DNA of 56,243 nt from Bacteroidales bacterium (GCA_019429055.1 JAHYJP010000004.1:1-56243); one strand, 5' to 3'. Shown: positions 1 through 8,616, numbered from the stretch's first letter. Notes: generated by a model from the sequence alone, not told the origin. A program made the numbers and translations.

Positions 1-304
1 GAATATGCCCTGACAGATAAAATGGTAAGGATCCGAATAATGAAATACTTAACCAGGTAAGTGTTACAATGATGTAACCATCTTTCTTGCCTATATTTTT
101 ATGATCGTTTTTCCGTGTAAGTTGATAAAACGAAAGGCCTGCCCCGAAAGTAATTACTGAACTGATGATTATGGCTTTGGTAGTATTTTCATCAATTAGA
201 AAATCCCACAACGAACTTAGCAACATAAACCCGGAAAGGATCATGAGCAGGATACCAAGAAACTTTATAATCAGCTTTAAATTTATATCAGAACGTGGCG
301 CCAT
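1..304 (-). CDS. trkH: Trk-type K+ transporter membrane subunit TrkH, N-terminal part (cut by window edge)
   Basis: The reverse strand is open from an ATG at 302-304 to the left edge, giving about 101 residues with no stop. The visible part has a membrane segment near residues 11-32, a second near 40-57, and then a segment around residues 75-101 resembling the TrkH/KtrB N-terminus (GYIIVTLTWLS followed by LFGSLPFYLSG). TrkH forms the K+-conducting membrane channel and binds the cytoplasmic gating protein TrkA. It lies 18 bases downstream of trkA in the same direction, the usual pairing, so the two are probably co-transcribed. The selectivity-filter loops lie outside the window, so the call rests on the N-terminal similarity and the trkA neighbour. 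Confidence 0.82.
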   Translation of the reverse strand, partial: MAPRSDINLKLIIKFLGILLMILSGFMLLSSLWDFLIDENTTKAIIISSVITFGAGLSFYQLTRKNDHKNIGKKDGYIIVTLTWLSISLFGSLPFYLSGHI

Positions 305-322
305 AATCAGCTTAATTGCGGT

Positions 323-1663
323 TTAGCTTCTGAACATCCTGTCAACAGCGTCAAATGCTTCGGGCAGGGTAAATACAACCACATGGTCTCCGGCCTGAAC
401 CTGCAGATCGCCGGTGGCAATGATTCCTTCATTATCCCGAATAACGCCACCAATAATAGCTGCATTCGGAAACTTTAACTTATTAATAGGCTTACGTGTA
501 ATGGGTGAACCGGCCTTGGCCAGGAATTCGAAAATTTCGGCGTCAATACCATTCAAACACTTGGTTGACAGTACTTCTGCCTTCATGGTGAAACGGATGA
601 TATAACTGGCGGTGGCAAGTTTCTTGTTAATTATGGTGTCAATACCAATATTCTGAGAAATCTCAATAAAATTAAGGTTTTCAACCAGGGCGATGGTCTT
701 TCGTACGCCATATTTCTTGGCCAGCAAACAAGTGAGAATGTTGGTTTCCGAATTGTTGGTAACCGCAATCACGGCATCCATAGCTTGAATGTTTTCCTTT
801 TCCAGCAATGCTACATCGTGAGCATCACCGTTGATGATCATGGTATTGCGAAGCTCATCTGCCAACTTCGATGATATTTCGGAGTTGATTTCGAAAAGCT
901 TGACTTTATAGTCCTTCTCAAGGTTTTTAGCAGTTAGCGTACCCACAGTGCCTCCACCAACGATCATGATATTATTGATAGTGAAACTTTCTTTACCGCC
1001 CAGTTTTAGCAGGTGATTAATACCATTGGGTTTGGTTACCACATAGGCAAGATCGTTTTTCATAAAAACATCTTCGCCTCTGGGTATAAGTGTTTTGGAT
1101 TTCCTGTGCAAGGCAACTGCGCGAAAATCAAGATCTTTGTTTTCTTCTGCAATCTGGTTCAGTGATTTTCCTATCACCTGTGCACCACTGCTAAGCCTAA
1201 TAAGCATTAGTGATAGATGTTTATCCGTAAAATCAAAAATTTCAGTTGCGGCTGTATTGGTTATCAGGTTGGTAATTTCCTTTGCTGCAATTTTTTCGGG
1301 GCAAACCACATAGTCCACTCCAAGATTTTTGTACATTTCCCTGCTTTCACCAATGGAATAACTGGTTTCATTTACTTTGGCAATGCATCTTTTTGCTCCA
1401 AGATTTTTCCCCAGTATACCGGCAAGAAGGTTGGTTCTTCCATTCAGATAAACTGTAATAAAAAGATCTGTCTTTTTAATATGGGCATTCTTCAGATCAT
1501 CAATGGAAGTTGGATCGCCTGAATAGATCATGACATCGAGATCCTGGCTGATTGAGCCGGAAAGCTCAACTGGGCAAAAAAGTGTAATGTCATGATTTTC
1601 ATCATATAACAAACGGGCCAGGTGTGAGATGATTTCGCCGTCGCCGGCTATTAGAATGTTCAT
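323..1663 (-). CDS. trkA: Trk system K+ uptake gating protein TrkA
   Basis: This 446-residue protein has the duplicated RCK layout of TrkA: a nucleotide-binding fold (1-130), a TrkA_C domain (about 140-215), a second fold (230-360) and a second TrkA_C domain (about 370-446). The second fold has a glycine loop IVGGGTVGTL at about 234-243. The first has GDGEII at 7-12, where the third glycine of GxGxxG is replaced by isoleucine. TrkA is a peripheral cytoplasmic protein that binds NAD(H) or ATP and gates the TrkH channel. Length is normal for the family. A TAnnTTTG-type element (1696-1703) lies about 33 bases upstream and an inverted repeat sits just beyond it. trkH follows directly downstream. 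Confidence 0.95.
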   Translation of the reverse strand: MNILIAGDGEIISHLARLLYDENHDITLFCPVELSGSISQDLDVMIYSGDPTSIDDLKNAHIKKTDLFITVYLNGRTNLLAGILGKNLGAKRCIAKVNETSYSIGESREMYKNLGVDYVVCPEKIAAKEITNLITNTAATEIFDFTDKHLSLMLIRLSSGAQVIGKSLNQIAEENKDLDFRAVALHRKSKTLIPRGEDVFMKNDLAYVVTKPNGINHLLKLGGKESFTINNIMIVGGGTVGTLTAKNLEKDYKVKLFEINSEISSKLADELRNTMIINGDAHDVALLEKENIQAMDAVIAVTNNSETNILTCLLAKKYGVRKTIALVENLNFIEISQNIGIDTIINKKLATASYIIRFTMKAEVLSTKCLNGIDAEIFEFLAKAGSPITRKPINKLKFPNAAIIGGVIRDNEGIIATGDLQVQAGDHVVVFTLPEAFDAVDRMFRS

Positions 1664-1695
1664 GGTGCTTAAATTTCCAAACCTAAAATAAGCTG

Positions 1696-1703
1696 CAAAT
1701 ATA
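1696..1703 (-). promoter_or_regulatory. Putative -7 element (TATATTTG) of trkA
   Basis: On the reverse strand TATATTTG matches the Bacteroidota -7 consensus TAnnTTTG and lies 33 bases before the trkA start. I see no good TTTG -33 element at the usual 19-21 base spacing. Confidence 0.4.
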
Positions 1704-1710
1704 CTGTTGT

Positions 1711-1730
1711 TTTATCAAATATATGATAAA
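1711..1730. repeat. Inverted repeat upstream of the trkA promoter
   Basis: TTTATCA and TGATAAA form a perfect 7-base inverted repeat with a 6-base spacer, centred about 20 bases upstream of the putative trkA -7 element. The position would suit a regulator-binding site, but the site is AT-rich and could be chance. Confidence 0.3.
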
Positions 1731-1753
1731 CAGGTTCGATATTCAGAAAGAGT

Positions 1754-1942
1754 TTAACGCCGGATTATATTTTTTATCATCAGCGCTGCACAGGTAATTG
1801 TAATGAGATTAATAACAGGGATAATGAACACAACAGGAATTACATTAACACCATGGTTGGCCATTGCTATAATCTTTGCTGTTAATGCAGTCATTAAAGA
1901 TGACAGAAAAACCATATATGTGATAGTTGCAAGATAGCCCAT
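1754..1942 (-). CDS. Small two-helix membrane protein, unknown function
   Basis: A 62-residue reading frame lies in the same direction as its neighbours. It encodes two hydrophobic segments (about residues 4-25 and 33-56) separated by a short loop, and ends with a basic tail KNIIRR that would stay in the cytoplasm. I do not recognise a family. It stands alone between trkA and the flavodoxin gene, with about 90 bases downstream and 124 upstream. The upstream purine run AAAGAA could act as a weak ribosome site. Hydrophobic composition and the clean membrane topology favour a real gene, but the small size leaves doubt. Confidence 0.45.
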   Translation of the reverse strand: MGYLATITYMVFLSSLMTALTAKIIAMANHGVNVIPVVFIIPVINLITITCAALMIKNIIRR

Positions 1943-2066
1943 GGGTTCTTTTTTTACAATTAACCATATAAATGTTTACTTTTTGTGATTTGCTGCTCTT
2001 CAGCTTCATATTTAGAAGCAGATCCGTAGTAATATTTTTATATATTCTCCTATGGAGTCAACCATT

Positions 2067-2555
2067 TCAGTTTTGGTTGATTAATTTCATTCCGGATATG
2101 AATTCGTGAATTTTTTCATCATTGATTTTATGCATCGATTCCGATATTCCGCTGATCTTTTTTACAATCAGTTTCTGAAAGAAATTCATTTTGTCAAATA
2201 GAAATTCACCACCCAGGGTTTCCATTGCTGTGGAATGCTGACGAAGGATCTCCGGAAAGTTTTTTTCCATTTGCGCTTCATATTCCGGCTCGTTCATCCC
2301 GCAAAGGAATAGTCCAAGGGGTTTTTGCAGCAATTCCAGCGTGTGTTCTTTGCAGAAGTCTTTGACTCTTTTTTGCAGCATGCCTGCATGAACGGACCCA
2401 CCGACTATGATCGCATCAAAAGCGTTAATGTCAAAAGGTGAACCTTCTTTAAGATTAAAAAGAAATGTGTTTTCCGACCCTGCCAGTTCTTTCATTTTTA
2501 AAGCTACTTTTTCGGTGGTTCCGTGAGTGGTTGCGTAAATTATGGCTGTTTTCAT
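2067..2555 (-). CDS. Flavodoxin-domain protein, HemG-like
   Basis: The 162-residue protein begins directly with a flavodoxin fold: strand KTAIIYAT followed by the phosphate-binding loop THGTTEKVA (about residues 10-18) that holds FMN. Next comes DAIIVGGSVHAGMLQK (about 48-63), the pattern of the Flavodoxin_5/HemG group, whose best-known member is the protoporphyrinogen oxidase HemG of enterobacteria (about 180 residues). In anaerobes related proteins often serve unknown redox roles, so haem synthesis should not be assumed; no hem gene is nearby. The protein is probably cytoplasmic, since it has no signal peptide or membrane segment. The family call is firm and the substrate unknown. Confidence 0.8.
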   Translation of the reverse strand: MKTAIIYATTHGTTEKVALKMKELAGSENTFLFNLKEGSPFDINAFDAIIVGGSVHAGMLQKRVKDFCKEHTLELLQKPLGLFLCGMNEPEYEAQMEKNFPEILRQHSTAMETLGGEFLFDKMNFFQKLIVKKISGISESMHKINDEKIHEFISGMKLINQN

Positions 2556-2605
2556 TTTGTTAAGATTTTAAAGTTTTAGAGTTGAAAGGTTGATAAGGTT
2601 ATAGG

Positions 2606-3784
2606 TTATTCTCTTCTTTCCCAGTATGAGTGCATAAAGGGCTGTTGATTGTCGTCAAAGTGTATTCTGGCTTTCCAGTAATAAGTTTTAGGCCAGTTTT
2701 TGAATACTCCGGCAAAGGTGTACATCATTCTCAGAGAAAATTTATCGGGTCGGGGCTTCCATCCACCTGAAGGGTTCATTTCAATAAATATTTCCCCATT
2801 CTGTTCTTTTATGGAATAAACCCCTGAAACTTTTCCGGTTGACCGGTCTCCATCAATGCTGAATTTCCCGCGGATCTCTTCGCCCTTTTCTATCTCAGTT
2901 ATGTTGGGAAAAGGTGGATCAAATGTCATCATAACTCTATGCTCCTTGTAATTTCTGCTGATGCTCCGGATTCTTATTCTGTCTTCCTTCCGGCAGAGAT
3001 GAATTCTTTCAGTATTGAAATCATTATCGGTTTTATCATTCAGACCTAACGGCTGCATGTAACCGCTATGTGCGGGATTTATGGTGGCAATAACCGGATC
3101 GGGACTGTATCGCATAAAATACATTTTGGTGCCATCCATTCTCAAGGGCAACTTATCAGACATGTGGTACTTGCCGTCGACTTTTATAAAATATTCAGTT
3201 TGCTTTTGTCGCACAAAATAAAAGTCGTGTAAAAGGACCATTGGCATGGCAGAAGGATTCTGAGCCGCATCGCCCATGGGGGCAAGAAGTCCGAAAGGTT
3301 TGCGTTTACGTGGGTTATTTTCAGTAATTTTTACTTCTATTTCACGATTGTAGATATCATGAAACCTGAACCATGTATCAACACCCTTTTCAGAAATTTG
3401 AAGATAAGAGCCTTTCATTGATTGCTCCACCATGTTGGCCAGTCCCTTTCCGGCAATATCATACTTGGCATTATTGAGCTGCAGTGTTGGCTGATGGTAT
3501 ACATCAATATAGCCATCCTGGCGCCAGGCAATCACCAGCATGCCTTTTCCGTTTATCTCGTCATCAAATATCTGTGGTTCGAAACCGGTATATAAAGTAT
3601 CCGGATCATCCTGCAGAGTAATTAATAATAAACTCTCCATGGGATCAATATCAATATTGAACGGGGAGAAAACAGCGGGAGCTGAAACTGCACGATCCGG
3701 TTTATTTTCGCATATTGCTGATAAAAGAGATGAGCTTATTGATAGTGTAATAGCGGTAAAAAGAATTATTCTGATTCGTAACAT
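2606..3784 (-). CDS. Secreted protein of unknown function
   Basis: The 392-residue product begins with a hydrophobic export signal (about residues 4-23, ending SLLSAIC), which does not make a good lipobox. The rest is soluble, rich in aromatic and charged residues, and predicted mostly beta by eye. Conserved-looking stretches include GMLVIAWRQDGYIDVYHQP (about 80-98) and a C-terminal FKNWPKTYYWKARIHFDD. The overall look (beta-rich, many W/Y/F, paired repeats around LLHDFYFV and PDKFSLRMMY) resembles lipocalin-like secreted proteins, but I cannot assign a family. It is in the same direction as the flavodoxin gene 50 bases downstream. No catalytic motif is obvious. Confidence 0.6.
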   Translation of the reverse strand: MLRIRIILFTAITLSISSSLLSAICENKPDRAVSAPAVFSPFNIDIDPMESLLLITLQDDPDTLYTGFEPQIFDDEINGKGMLVIAWRQDGYIDVYHQPTLQLNNAKYDIAGKGLANMVEQSMKGSYLQISEKGVDTWFRFHDIYNREIEVKITENNPRKRKPFGLLAPMGDAAQNPSAMPMVLLHDFYFVRQKQTEYFIKVDGKYHMSDKLPLRMDGTKMYFMRYSPDPVIATINPAHSGYMQPLGLNDKTDNDFNTERIHLCRKEDRIRIRSISRNYKEHRVMMTFDPPFPNITEIEKGEEIRGKFSIDGDRSTGKVSGVYSIKEQNGEIFIEMNPSGGWKPRPDKFSLRMMYTFAGVFKNWPKTYYWKARIHFDDNQQPFMHSYWERRE

Positions 3785-3900
3785 GGGGGATTAAATTTTA
3801 ATAATGAAAAATTGAATTTCTGATGCAAAGTTGGTGCAGATGGATCAGATGCAGGTCTCAACTTTCAGAAATCAAGTCTCATTTTTACTGTAAAGCACTA

Positions 3901-3931
3901 AAAAAAAGGTCTCAAAAAACTGAGACCTTTT
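3901..3931 (-). terminator. Intrinsic terminator after the DoxX-like gene
   Basis: GGTCTCA (3908-3914) pairs with TGAGACC (3921-3927). The reverse strand then runs into eight consecutive T. It lies 33 bases after the stop of the DoxX-like gene at 3964. A/T tracts on both sides would allow it to work in either direction. Confidence 0.8.
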
Positions 3932-3963
3932 CTTACTAATCAGATTGATTGATTCCTGAAATC

Positions 3964-4338
3964 CTAAGCAGCAGGCTTGGCTGCATAACCTGCATATAGC
4001 CAGGCGCCACCGGCCATGGCTAAATCTTTCAAAAGATTTGTGGTTGACATCTGGTCACCTTCCAGTGCTCCAGGCAAATGTAATAACAGCACAAAAATAA
4101 TAAGCATTACTCCCAGCAGAAAAGAAGCCAGTTGATCCATAACCTTAATGATCATGCTTAAAGATGCTGCAATCAATGCAAGCCCGGTAAGATAAACCCA
4201 GAAAACGCCACCGGGCAACCAGCCCGGAATCATGCCAGCCATGTTACCGGCATTCATAAAATGGAATACTCCAAAAATTAAAAAAGGAAGAGCAAATACA
4301 TACCTTCCTGCAACTTTGTTAAAAACATCCATAGTCAT
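3964..4338 (-). CDS. DoxX-like small membrane protein
   Basis: The 124-residue protein has four membrane segments (about residues 12-30, 42-64, 70-90 and 102-120), the size and topology of the DoxX/DoxD family. The N-terminal pattern RYVFALPFLIFGVFHFMNA matches the family's first helix with its GxxHF-type motif. DoxX relatives are inner-membrane proteins, some linked to thiosulfate or quinol redox chemistry and others to oxidant defence; the specific role here is unknown. The gene appears monocistronic: a terminator follows it, and about 100 bases separate it from the DUF1460 gene upstream. Confidence 0.75.
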   Translation of the reverse strand: MTMDVFNKVAGRYVFALPFLIFGVFHFMNAGNMAGMIPGWLPGGVFWVYLTGLALIAASLSMIIKVMDQLASFLLGVMLIIFVLLLHLPGALEGDQMSTTNLLKDLAMAGGAWLYAGYAAKPAA

Positions 4339-4436
4339 AGCTTTTGGTGAATAAATCTTTTAAATGAATCCAAAGATCTGATTCATATTTGTTAAAATTA
4401 AACAAACATTTCAAGAAAACCAATTTTGCGATTTAT

Positions 4437-5369
4437 TCATTTCATTCTTCCCACCAGAATTCCTGTAACCCGACCCATGGGAGCAAGGTATTCGCTTAAC
4501 GGTACAGGAGATATCTCCACAATGTTAGTGCGGGTAGAAGCATGCAGTAAATGCAACCGGCCATTCTGATGAATGGCAATACCGGTATGGGAGACATCAA
4601 GACCGGCAATATTCGTGGTAAAAGCTATGATATCACCATCTTTGATCTGGTCTTCAATTTTTATGATATCATTTTTCGGAATGTAATTCATTTGAAAACC
4701 CGAAATAACTTTTTCAGTTTCTTTAATACGGGAAATATACTGCGGGTTTCCCAATTGCCGATATGACCCGGGATGGGATGACATAAAAAATACATCTGTA
4801 TTATAAGGCACATCGCTCAATTCATTGCTTACGATTTCAAGGATTCCTTTATCGGTATTGTTTTGCAACCATTCAGTAAAATAGTGCAAACGGGATGGGT
4901 AGCCATCCATTGCACCATCCCGATACCTTATGCAGGCCAGTAACTGTGTAAACCGATCAAAGTCAGTCCGGTTTTCTTTGGTCAAAAGAGTAAAAGCTAT
5001 CACATATTCTACGAAAGTGGTGCAATCCATTTCACGTAAATTAACCACCAGTTGCTCATCGCCGGGTATTTCAAGGGTGTGAGCGGTGTAGGGGGTGTTG
5101 ATGAAGAATTGAGCCGCACTTATTATAATTGAAGATGTTTCTGGTGAATCCGGTATTTTAATAAAACCTGGTTTTAAATGTTGAATGGCTTTGGAAAATA
5201 TAAGGCTGTCTTCAGAAAGAACATATGTTTTTAAAGTTGGATGGGTTTTACATATTAATGGATCGTTGTCATTTTTTTCAGCATTTTGACTCTGCCCGTC
5301 TGAAACCGACTGGCAACAAACGATAATCATTACTGAAATTAAAAGTAAAAAGGCTTTTAACTTTTTCAT
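4437..5369 (-). CDS. N-acetylmuramoyl-L-alanine amidase-like protein (DUF1460 family)
   Basis: The 310-residue protein starts with a signal sequence (MKKLKAFLLLISVMIIVCCQ). The paired cysteines at 18-19 could be a lipid-attachment site, although the residues before them are not a classical lipobox. The body matches DUF1460: NLREMDCTTFVEYV carries the presumed catalytic cysteine (C116), and DVSHTGIAI near residue 262 carries the presumed histidine, as in NlpC/P60-like papain folds. Known family members cleave peptidoglycan fragments, so a role in cell-wall turnover or recycling in the periplasm is likely. It lies just downstream of the efflux operon in the same direction, with 98 bases between, and is not obviously part of it. 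Confidence 0.85.
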   Translation of the reverse strand: MKKLKAFLLLISVMIIVCCQSVSDGQSQNAEKNDNDPLICKTHPTLKTYVLSEDSLIFSKAIQHLKPGFIKIPDSPETSSIIISAAQFFINTPYTAHTLEIPGDEQLVVNLREMDCTTFVEYVIAFTLLTKENRTDFDRFTQLLACIRYRDGAMDGYPSRLHYFTEWLQNNTDKGILEIVSNELSDVPYNTDVFFMSSHPGSYRQLGNPQYISRIKETEKVISGFQMNYIPKNDIIKIEDQIKDGDIIAFTTNIAGLDVSHTGIAIHQNGRLHLLHASTRTNIVEISPVPLSEYLAPMGRVTGILVGRMK

Positions 5370-5467
5370 AGGACGGATAACTTTTTGTGAAGTTAAGAAA
5401 AAATCCGCGTTGCAATAAAGGGAATTGCAGGTTCATGAGTTTGAGTTTCCCGATCCTTGTGGAGTAT

Positions 5468-6582
5468 CTATATCGTTTTCCTATACCTCCACACCGCAAA
5501 GCTCAATGCAATAACCGCATAAATACTCAGGGAGACCAATTCATTAAGGATATCTTTTATTCCTGAACCTTTCAGCAAAATCATCCGCAAGGCACGCATA
5601 AAATACTTGAATGGATTGATGATGTTGAGCTTCTGAGCCCAGTCAGGCATGCTTTCAGTTGGGGTGAAAATTCCGCTCATCAGGATAAACATCAGCAGGA
5701 AAAAGAATATGGTAAACATTACCTGTTGCTGGGTGGATGAAATGGCCGACAATAAAAGTCCCAGCCCCAGAGCGACCAGTAAGAATACAAAAGCTACCAG
5801 GAAAAGTAACCATAAACTTCCCAGCATGGGCAGGCCAAAGAAAATCCTTCCTATTAAAAGTCCGAAAGCAAGTTCAAATAGGGCGATGATCAAAAAGGGA
5901 ATGAGTTTTCCGATGATAAACTGATATTTCAGGATGGGGGTAACATTGATCTGCTCGATAGTACCTTTTTCTTTCTCCCTTACAATGTTGATGGCGGTAA
6001 GAAACATACCGATTATGGTAACAAGAATAACCAGGATACCCGGCAACATATATATGGAGTAGGTAAGATTGGGATTATACCAGAACTGGTGGCTTATTTC
6101 AACGGGAATAACCGAAGAGCGGGTTTTATATTCATCCACTCAATGAGCAGATCCTGCCGGAAGTCGTTGATGAAGTTCCCCGTGTACACGTTAATCAATC
6201 CTGCAGCCATTCCGTCAATGGCGTTAATGAGTATCTGGACAGAAGCCGACTTTTCCCTGATGAGATCACGCTCAAAATCAGCAGGAATAACCAGTATCAC
6301 ATCAGCTGTATTATCCAGCAATGATTCATGCGCCTTGTCAACCGAGAATTCATATTGCAAATCGAAAAACTTTGACCCCTCAAAGCCAGAGATCAGCTCT
6401 CTTGATGTAGCCGACATATCCTGGTTAACCACAACCATGCTAATGTTTTTAAGTTCGAAGGTAGCAGCATTTACCAGGATCAGCATCTGGAGGATGGGCA
6501 CAAGGATGATCATCGGCAACATGGTTTTGTCGCGGAAAATCTGGATGAACTCCTTTTGCAGTAAAAACAGGATGGTTCTCAT
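5468..6582 (-). pseudogene. ABC-2 type permease (YbhR/YbhS-like), split by a frameshift
   Basis: Two overlapping frames together make one ABC-2 permease. The first (6582-6094, 162 residues) holds the N-terminal membrane helix and the extracytoplasmic domain and runs to a stop after IEWMNIKPALR. The second (from the frame's first stop at about 6140 down to 5468) continues with a segment containing SHQFWYNPNLTYSIYMLPG and five membrane helices, the normal second half. Joined, they give about 372 residues, almost the length of the intact neighbour permease (368). Continuing requires a -1 shift between about 6097 and 6142, equal to one missing base. No canonical slippery heptamer is visible there, so I favour a mutation or sequencing error over programmed frameshifting. 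Confidence 0.85.
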
Positions 6583-6585
6583 AGC

Positions 6586-7692
6586 TTACTCCAGTCTAAC
6601 TTTAAACATTCGCACACTGGCAATAATAAAAGCAATCATCATAGCGGCAATGATCAGGGTCTCTTTCCACACAAATAAAAATCCTGTCCCTTTGAGCATA
6701 ATATTTTTGATGATGGTGATGTAATATTTTGCAGGAATTACATGAGAAATCCATTGAAGCAACAAGGGCATGTTCTTTACCGGGAAAATAAACCCCGATA
6801 GCAACATTGTAGGCAACAAAAAAGCAAACATGGAAATAAACATGGCCACCTGCTGTGATTTTGCTTTGGTAGAGATCAGAATTCCCAGCGAAAGGGCCAT
6901 GCAAATAAAAAGCAGACTTTCGGCCATAAGCAGTGTAAGGCTTCCAAGCACGGGCATGCCAAAAACAAATACTCCAAGAGCAATTATTACTACAGCATTG
7001 ATAAAGGCCATTCCAATGTATGGGGTTACTTTTCCCAAAACTATCTGTACCGGGCGAAGGGGAGAAACCAGAAGCACTTCCATGGTTCCCAGTTCCTTTT
7101 CACGGGCAATGGAAATGGATGTCATCATGGCCGAAAGCAACATAAGGATCAGCGCCATGGTGCCCGGAACGAACATAAATACCCCTTTCAGTTCTTCATT
7201 ATACAACATACGGACTTCCTGATCTATTTGCAGCGGAAGGGATGTGGTTTCTGCGGATTCAAGAAAATAGTCTGAGATGATAGCTCTGCTGTAACTCACC
7301 AGCATGTTGGCGGTATTGGGGTCGGAAGCGTCGGCAATGATCTGCACATGGGCCTTGTTTTCGCGTACCAGGTTTTTTTCAAAGTCGGGTTCAAAAATGA
7401 TCACCTGCCTTACTTTGCCACTTTTGAGCAGAGGTTCTATCTGGTCTGCAGAATTCAGGTTTGCTTTCAACCGAAAGTAGCCTGAAGCAATCAGTTTCTG
7501 TGAAATTTGTGCAGTGATTTCATCGCGCGAATGATCCAGGATGGCAATGTTTGCATTCCTGATTTCATTGGAAAGGACATATCCGAACAGCAGGATCTGC
7601 ACCACGGGAATACCGAAAAGGATAAGCATGCTGCGCACATCGCGTATGATGTGAAGGAACTCCTTTTTTACAAATCCTGTGAAACGGTTCAT
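6586..7692 (-). CDS. ABC-2 type transporter permease (YbhR/YbhS-like)
   Basis: This intact 368-residue permease has one helix near residues 20-42, a large extracytoplasmic domain (about 45-170) and five or six helices from about 172 to the end. The motif SISIAREKELGTMEVLLVSP (about 192-211) is the ABC-2 coupling region that touches the ATPase. The family exports drugs or lipophilic compounds in partnership with an ATPase, an HlyD adaptor and TolC. It stops three bases before the start of the second, frameshifted permease, so the two were translated from one message. Upstream, a repeat-filled 172-base gap separates it from the ATPase gene. Confidence 0.92.
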   Translation of the reverse strand: MNRFTGFVKKEFLHIIRDVRSMLILFGIPVVQILLFGYVLSNEIRNANIAILDHSRDEITAQISQKLIASGYFRLKANLNSADQIEPLLKSGKVRQVIIFEPDFEKNLVRENKAHVQIIADASDPNTANMLVSYSRAIISDYFLESAETTSLPLQIDQEVRMLYNEELKGVFMFVPGTMALILMLLSAMMTSISIAREKELGTMEVLLVSPLRPVQIVLGKVTPYIGMAFINAVVIIALGVFVFGMPVLGSLTLLMAESLLFICMALSLGILISTKAKSQQVAMFISMFAFLLPTMLLSGFIFPVKNMPLLLQWISHVIPAKYYITIIKNIMLKGTGFLFVWKETLIIAAMMIAFIIASVRMFKVRLE

Positions 7693-7698
7693 GGGTTG

Positions 7699-7852
7699 TG
7701 ATTTTATGGAACGCTGATGACGCTGATGATCATGATTTTTTATGATTTTGATGGAACGCTGATGACGCTGATGATCATGATTTCTTATGATAAGGGATAT
7801 TTAAAATTAAAATCATAACCCATCATAAAAATCCGCGTCATCTGCGTTCTAT
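7699..7852. repeat. Short intergenic repeat family: two direct copies and one inverted copy
   Basis: A unit of about 45 bases occurs twice in tandem (about 7698-7742 and 7743-7787), nearly identical over the core GGAACGCTGATGACGCTGAT followed by GATCATGATT. A third copy lies in inverted orientation at 7811-7852 (on the reverse strand, core AGAACGCAGATGACGCGGAT), and a partial fourth touches the ATPase stop at 7853-7866. The RNA could fold into a long imperfect hairpin between two genes of one operon. It resembles the short dispersed intergenic repeats of Bacteroidota genomes. No open frame is present. Confidence 0.75.
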
Positions 7853-7864
7853 CTCTGCGTTCTA

Positions 7865-8587
7865 TCATTCAATGTTTCTCGCCAGTTTCCTGAATACTTC
7901 ATCCATACTTTTTGCATTGTAGTGTTCTTTCAATTGTTCAGGTGTGTCAAGTGCGATGATCTTTCCATCGGTCATGATGGTAACTCTGTCACAATACTCG
8001 GCTTCATCCATATAGTGCGTGGTTACAAACACCGTTGTGCCGTTGTGTGCCGTTTCGTAGATCATTTCCCAGAACTGTTTTCTTGTTACCGGATCCACTC
8101 CGCTGGTGGGCTCATCAAGGAAAACGATCTGCGGTTCATGAAATATGGCAATGGAAAAGGCCAGTTTCTGACGCCAGCCTGTGGGCAGGGAAGCGATAAG
8201 TTTATCGCGCAGATGTTCTATCTCAAGTCTTTCCAGCATGTGCCTGCCCTTTAATTTGATGTCTTTCAGCCGCATCCCGTAAATGCCCGCAAAAAAACGG
8301 ATGTTTTCCCACACCGTCAGATTTTCATACAAAGAGAACTTCTGACTCATATACCCGATATTCTTTTTAATTTCATTGGCATTACGGTAAACATCCAATC
8401 CAGCGACCATTATTTCACCCGAAGTAGGTTTGGATAAGCCGCATAAGATCCTGATGGCCGTGGTTTTGCCCGCACCATCCGGACCAATTACTCCAAAGAG
8501 CTCGCCATGGTCAACCTGGAAGCTGACATCATCAAGGGCTTTGATGGGGCCAAAGGATTTGGAGATATTTTGGGTTGTGATTTTCAC
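7865..8587 (-). CDS. ABC transporter ATP-binding protein of the efflux operon
   Basis: This 240-residue ATPase has Walker A GPDGAGKTT (35-43), Q-loop near MSQKF (81-85), Walker B IVFLDE (155-160) and the H-loop TTHYMDE. The signature is LPTGWRQKL (135-143) instead of LSGGQ. That variant is typical of the non-canonical half of YbhF-like pairs, which normally work beside a second ATPase with a regular signature. No second ATPase is present; the place where it would be expected, between hlyD and this gene, is the repeat-filled gap 8588-8835. The gene likely powers the two permeases downstream, but may lack its partner. Confidence 0.93.
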   Translation of the reverse strand: MKITTQNISKSFGPIKALDDVSFQVDHGELFGVIGPDGAGKTTAIRILCGLSKPTSGEIMVAGLDVYRNANEIKKNIGYMSQKFSLYENLTVWENIRFFAGIYGMRLKDIKLKGRHMLERLEIEHLRDKLIASLPTGWRQKLAFSIAIFHEPQIVFLDEPTSGVDPVTRKQFWEMIYETAHNGTTVFVTTHYMDEAEYCDRVTIMTDGKIIALDTPEQLKEHYNAKSMDEVFRKLARNIE

Positions 8588-8616
8588 CTTAATGTTGTTT
8601 AGACAGGTAATCCGTT

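Noticed and set aside
6094-6139. Programmed -1 frameshifting in the permease gene
   Set aside because: The zero-frame codons AAA CCC do not form a canonical X XXY YYZ slippery site and no clear downstream pseudoknot is evident; mutation or sequencing error is simpler.
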